Source: Anaerolineaceae bacterium (lineage in GTDB: Bacteria > Chloroflexota > Anaerolineae > Anaerolineales > Anaerolineaceae). From it: 9,310 bases of DNA. The DNA lies in the NCBI GenBank assembly GCA_030620065.1, contig JAUXFJ010000044.1, positions 1-9,310 of the forward strand. The letters are read 5' to 3'. This document shows positions 7,354 through 9,310 of this stretch, piece after piece; positions within the stretch are counted from its first letter, which is position 1; each line of letters starts with the position of its first letter. The position numbers were made by a program, and so were the translations under genes. The notes beneath the pieces are model-generated. The model was not told the origin of the DNA, searched no databases, and saw nothing but the letters and a program-made list of their open reading frames with translations.

Positions 7354-9171
<1,818 letters not shown>

Positions 9172-9182
9172 AGTATAAAATT

Positions 9183-9214
9183 AGACCCTTAGGGTTTCAC
9201 GGCCCTAAGGGTCT
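9183..9214. terminator. Strong hairpin after pepF, possibly bidirectional terminator
   Basis: Perfect 12-base arms, AGACCCTTAGGG (9183-9194) and CCCTAAGGGTCT (9203-9214), surround an 8-nt loop, starting 11 nt after the pepF stop. On the plus strand the sequence after it (GCTGTGTCAC) is not T-rich, whereas on the minus strand it is followed by TAATTTTATA, which is. It may therefore end a gene converging from the right as well as, or better than, pepF. The stretch 9215-9310 after it is AT-rich and no gene can be supported there. Confidence 0.7.
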
Positions 9215-9310
9215 GCTGTGTCACAAAACAATCAAGCTCTAATATTTGTAAACTAAATTAATCCCCATTCTAATCTTTACTCTGCCGTAAAACAATACTA
9301 CCCACAGGCA

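Overview
The window looks like an ordinary piece of a bacterial chromosome with five complete protein genes, one gene cut by the left edge, and one tRNA. Base composition is moderate, near 50% G+C with AT-rich gaps. The protein style (a GGAG-type ribosome site before most genes, a divergent YchF/DUF933 ATPase, and an HlyD-type adaptor beside a MacB-like ATPase) suggests a member of Chloroflexota, perhaps Anaerolineae. This taxonomic guess rests on overall resemblance only. No mobile element, CRISPR array, phage gene or defence system is visible.

Layout from left to right. On the minus strand lies an efflux operon: the membrane-anchored adaptor (479-1912), then the ABC ATPase, whose start codon overlaps the adaptor stop and which runs off the left edge. 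Next is a YchF-family NTPase on the minus strand (2084-3154) with a clear hairpin terminator in the gap before the adaptor gene. A tRNA-Leu(CAA) stands alone on the plus strand (3267-3348) with its own near-consensus promoter and terminator. Then come mutS2 (3434-5830) and a 12-helix major facilitator transporter (5906-7117), both on the minus strand and separated by a strong hairpin terminator. A divergent intergenic region (7118-7353) leads to the plus-strand oligoendopeptidase F gene (7354-9171). That gene is followed by a 12-bp perfect hairpin and about 95 bp with no convincing gene.

Each gene after the efflux pair appears to be its own transcription unit, since hairpins, strand changes or long gaps separate them. 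Functionally they are housekeeping and accessory-metabolism genes: export or envelope work (ABC plus adaptor), ribosome-associated NTPase (YchF family), DNA processing or ribosome rescue (MutS2), translation (tRNA-Leu), solute transport (MFS) and peptide turnover (PepF). I found no new multi-gene system. The points most worth checking are the altered P-loop of the YchF-like protein, a perfect extended -10 sequence pointing antisense into the tRNA, the mutS2 start squeezed against a terminator with no ribosome site, and the long insert at the hairpin tip of the efflux adaptor.
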